NCBI GenBank assembly: GCA_022652485.1
Contig: JALCRK010000002.1
Span: 62,001-126,000 of the forward strand
DNA length: 64,000 nt
Direction: 5' to 3'
From: Sphingobium sp.
GTDB lineage: Bacteria; Pseudomonadota; Alphaproteobacteria; Sphingomonadales; Sphingomonadaceae
Part shown: one piece after another, positions 62,811 to 64,000 of the stretch
Position numbering within the stretch: the stretch's first letter is position 1
Layout of the letters: the number at the start of each line of letters is the position of its first letter
The notes under the pieces: model-generated
The model's input: only the letters and a program-made list of their open reading frames with translations
Database searches by the model: none
What the model was told of the DNA's origin: nothing
Program-made: the position numbers and the translations under genes

Positions 62811-63257
62811 ATGCCAGTTTCCCAGAGCAATGACACTTCGGATAGCGCTCCCCCCAGGGTCTTCGTCCAGAAGAGCAAGGAGACACCCTTTATTCCCGGA
62901 CGGCGCTCCTTCCTGAAGTGGCGCGATCTGGGCATCGCCGAGGCCAGCAACGGCTTCATGCGCGCCGAGATTATTTCCAAGGTGCCGGGCGAACAGACGG
63001 GCACGGGCTGGCATTTTCATCCCGAGCCCTGCATTGGCCAGTTCTTTTTCATTCTGGCCGGCTGGAACGAGCTGGAGTTTGAGGATGGCTCGTTTCATCG
63101 GCTGGAAGCGGGCGATTGCGGCTTCATTCCCAAGGGCATGAAGCATTGCCAGCTGAGAATGTCGGAAGATTTCGAGGCGATGGAAATTTCCTTCCCGGCC
63201 TCTATCGGCACCCAGGAATGCGAGCGCCCGATCCCGGAGCGCACGCCCGCTGCCTGA
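62811..63257 (+). CDS. Cupin-domain protein
   Basis: A 148-residue single cupin. Motif 1 is TGTGWHFHPEPCIGQFFFIL and motif 2 is LEAGDCGFIPKGMKHCQLR, giving His and Glu ligands for a metal. Small cupins serve as dioxygenases, isomerases or sensors; no specific role can be named. AGGAGG at 62800-62805 favours the second of two adjacent ATGs. Sits between two amidohydrolase genes and ends in a strong terminator. Confidence 0.87.
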   Translation: MPVSQSNDTSDSAPPRVFVQKSKETPFIPGRRSFLKWRDLGIAEASNGFMRAEIISKVPGEQTGTGWHFHPEPCIGQFFFILAGWNELEFEDGSFHRLEAGDCGFIPKGMKHCQLRMSEDFEAMEISFPASIGTQECERPIPERTPAA

Positions 63258-63336
63258 ACCGGCGAACCCGGCAAGGCTGACCGCGCTCGCCGTGATGGCG
63301 GGCAAGACAGCCGGGCCTAGACACCGCATATGGAAC

Positions 63337-63381
63337 ATGCGCTACCCTGCGCGCCTTGGCGCACGGTAGCGCATTTCGTTT
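63337..63381 (+). terminator. Strong terminator after the cupin gene
   Basis: ATGCGCTACC (63337-63346) pairs with GGTAGCGCAT (63365-63374), with an inner TGCGC/GCGCA stem, and is followed by TTCGTTT. Confidence 0.75.
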
Positions 63382-63625
63382 GCGATCTGCGTTGGAAGGA
63401 ACAGGCTGCCCGAAGGCTTTGCGCTTTCGCATAACCCCCGCTTGCGGACAAAGCGCCGGGACGCCCGCGACGGCAAATGTACAGGAAGGCGCTCGACCCG
63501 CCTCGGATGAGCGCAGTGCGCCAGCGCATGTGCTCCGCTATTCGGCATGATACGCCGAGAGACGACAGGCCCACCCACCCGGACCTGCCGCCTCCCCGCG
63601 GGCACCCGCCTGCCCACTCTCAAGA

Positions 63626-63657
63626 GCCCTGCCGCCGCGAGAGTGCCGCGGCAGGGC
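63626..63657 (-). terminator. Hairpin after the truncated amidohydrolase gene
   Basis: GCCCTGCCGC (63626-63635) pairs perfectly with GCGGCAGGGC (63648-63657). It lies 19 bases past the stop of the leftward gene. T tract is short (CTCTTG). The stretch from 63382 to 63625 shows no convincing gene. Confidence 0.5.
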
Positions 63658-63675
63658 ATAGTCAGGGCCGGGCCT

Positions 63676-64000
63676 TTAGTCCGGCAGCAGGAATTCGCCG
63701 TTGGTGACGAAGAACTTTTCGAGGATTTTTTCATCCATCCCTTTGAGGGTCTGAAAAAATCTCCGCGTCGCGTCCTTGCCGCCCTCGGAATGGGGATAGT
63801 CGCTGGAATAGCATAACATGTCCTCTATCCCCGGATAGCGCTGGATCTGCTCCGCGATGTTCTCGAACACGAACGGCGTGACCCGGACATTGCGACGCAT
63901 ATAGAAGCTGGGCTCACGCTCCAGACGATAGGGCTCCGATCGTTCGTCGCTTCCCTGAAAACCGCCCAGATTGTTCTGAAGCCCATACCACATGTCGAGA
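63676..64000 (-). CDS. Amidohydrolase-family protein, C-terminal part (cut by window end)
   Basis: The last 108 or so residues of a COG2159-type amidohydrolase. YMRRNVRVTPFVFENIAEQIQR and YSSDYPHSEGGKDATRRFFQ, with the catalytic Asp in SDYPH, closely match the enzyme at 60912-62174, so the two are paralogues. The frame runs open to the window end; the start lies outside. Probably the same catabolic island. Confidence 0.85.
   Translation of the reverse strand, partial: LDMWYGLQNNLGGFQGSDERSEPYRLEREPSFYMRRNVRVTPFVFENIAEQIQRYPGIEDMLCYSSDYPHSEGGKDATRRFFQTLKGMDEKILEKFFVTNGEFLLPD

Noticed and set aside
62403..63338. 311-codon minus-strand frame
   Set aside because: Covers the cupin gene on the opposite strand; the cupin has both metal motifs and an excellent ribosome-binding site.

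Overview
The window reads as chromosomal DNA of a GC-rich alphaproteobacterium, most likely a sphingomonad (Sphingomonadales). The reasons are a PEPxxWA-type CTERM surface protein, an NAD-dependent glutamate dehydrogenase of the giant class, EipA/DUF1134, HIG1, a Cbp3-type cytochrome bc1 chaperone and an ATP12 chaperone together, LexA sites of the alphaproteobacterial GTTC-N7-GTTC form, and short paired-palindrome intergenic repeats. Genus cannot be fixed from the sequence alone.

Layout. 0.1-2.4 kb: a MerR-type regulator and a 600-residue acyl-CoA dehydrogenase behind a dyad operator. 2.5-7.9 kb: MFS exporter-cysK, a VOC protein, an SplB-like radical SAM protein with its own SOS box, a GST and a proline-rich envelope protein. 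7.9-14.5 kb: dnaE and an SOS-controlled uvrA that carries an in-frame palindromic repeat insertion. 14.5-16 kb: a gene-free stretch with a possible small RNA, then two small genes of unknown function. 16-27.5 kb: a surface-glycan region (two OafA-like acyltransferases, GtrA/GtrB plus a large membrane protein, a PEP-CTERM protein, two paralogous sulfotransferases around a beta-helix protein, an O-antigen ligase/polymerase). 27.5-38.9 kb: uvrB, an orphan flagellar-rod-like protein, an exported methyltransferase, lipoproteins, an 18-codon ORF with an extreme Shine-Dalgarno sequence, giant glutamate dehydrogenase and a PAS protein with an acidic repeat region.

39.1-44.4 kb looks like accessory DNA: it starts at tRNA-Thr(CGT), then has about 1 kb without genes, an outer-membrane barrel gene divergent from two tandem LuxR-family paralogues with strong palindromes between them, and a dead IS630 transposase ending on the stop codon of an HNH nuclease gene. 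44.4-60.4 kb is housekeeping: gluQ-HIG1-pduO, 3-hydroxybutyryl-CoA dehydrogenase (behind a second copy of the MerR-type operator), bamE, Cbp3-like chaperone, YceD, eipA, siroheme synthase-CorA, argH-lptM-like-lysA, a TlpA lipoprotein and the crcB-rluA-HAD-ATP12 operon. 60.5-64 kb is a catabolic-looking island with two related amidohydrolases (one cut by the window end), a DUF1330 protein, a cupin and palindromic operators.

The most unusual points are the repeat-derived peptide inside UvrA, the SOS box in front of the radical SAM gene, the micro-ORF whose leader pairs with the complete 16S 3' tail, the shared fatty/branched-acid operator at two distant loci, and the candidate sulfated-glycan locus. 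No complete mobile element, CRISPR array or rRNA operon was seen.
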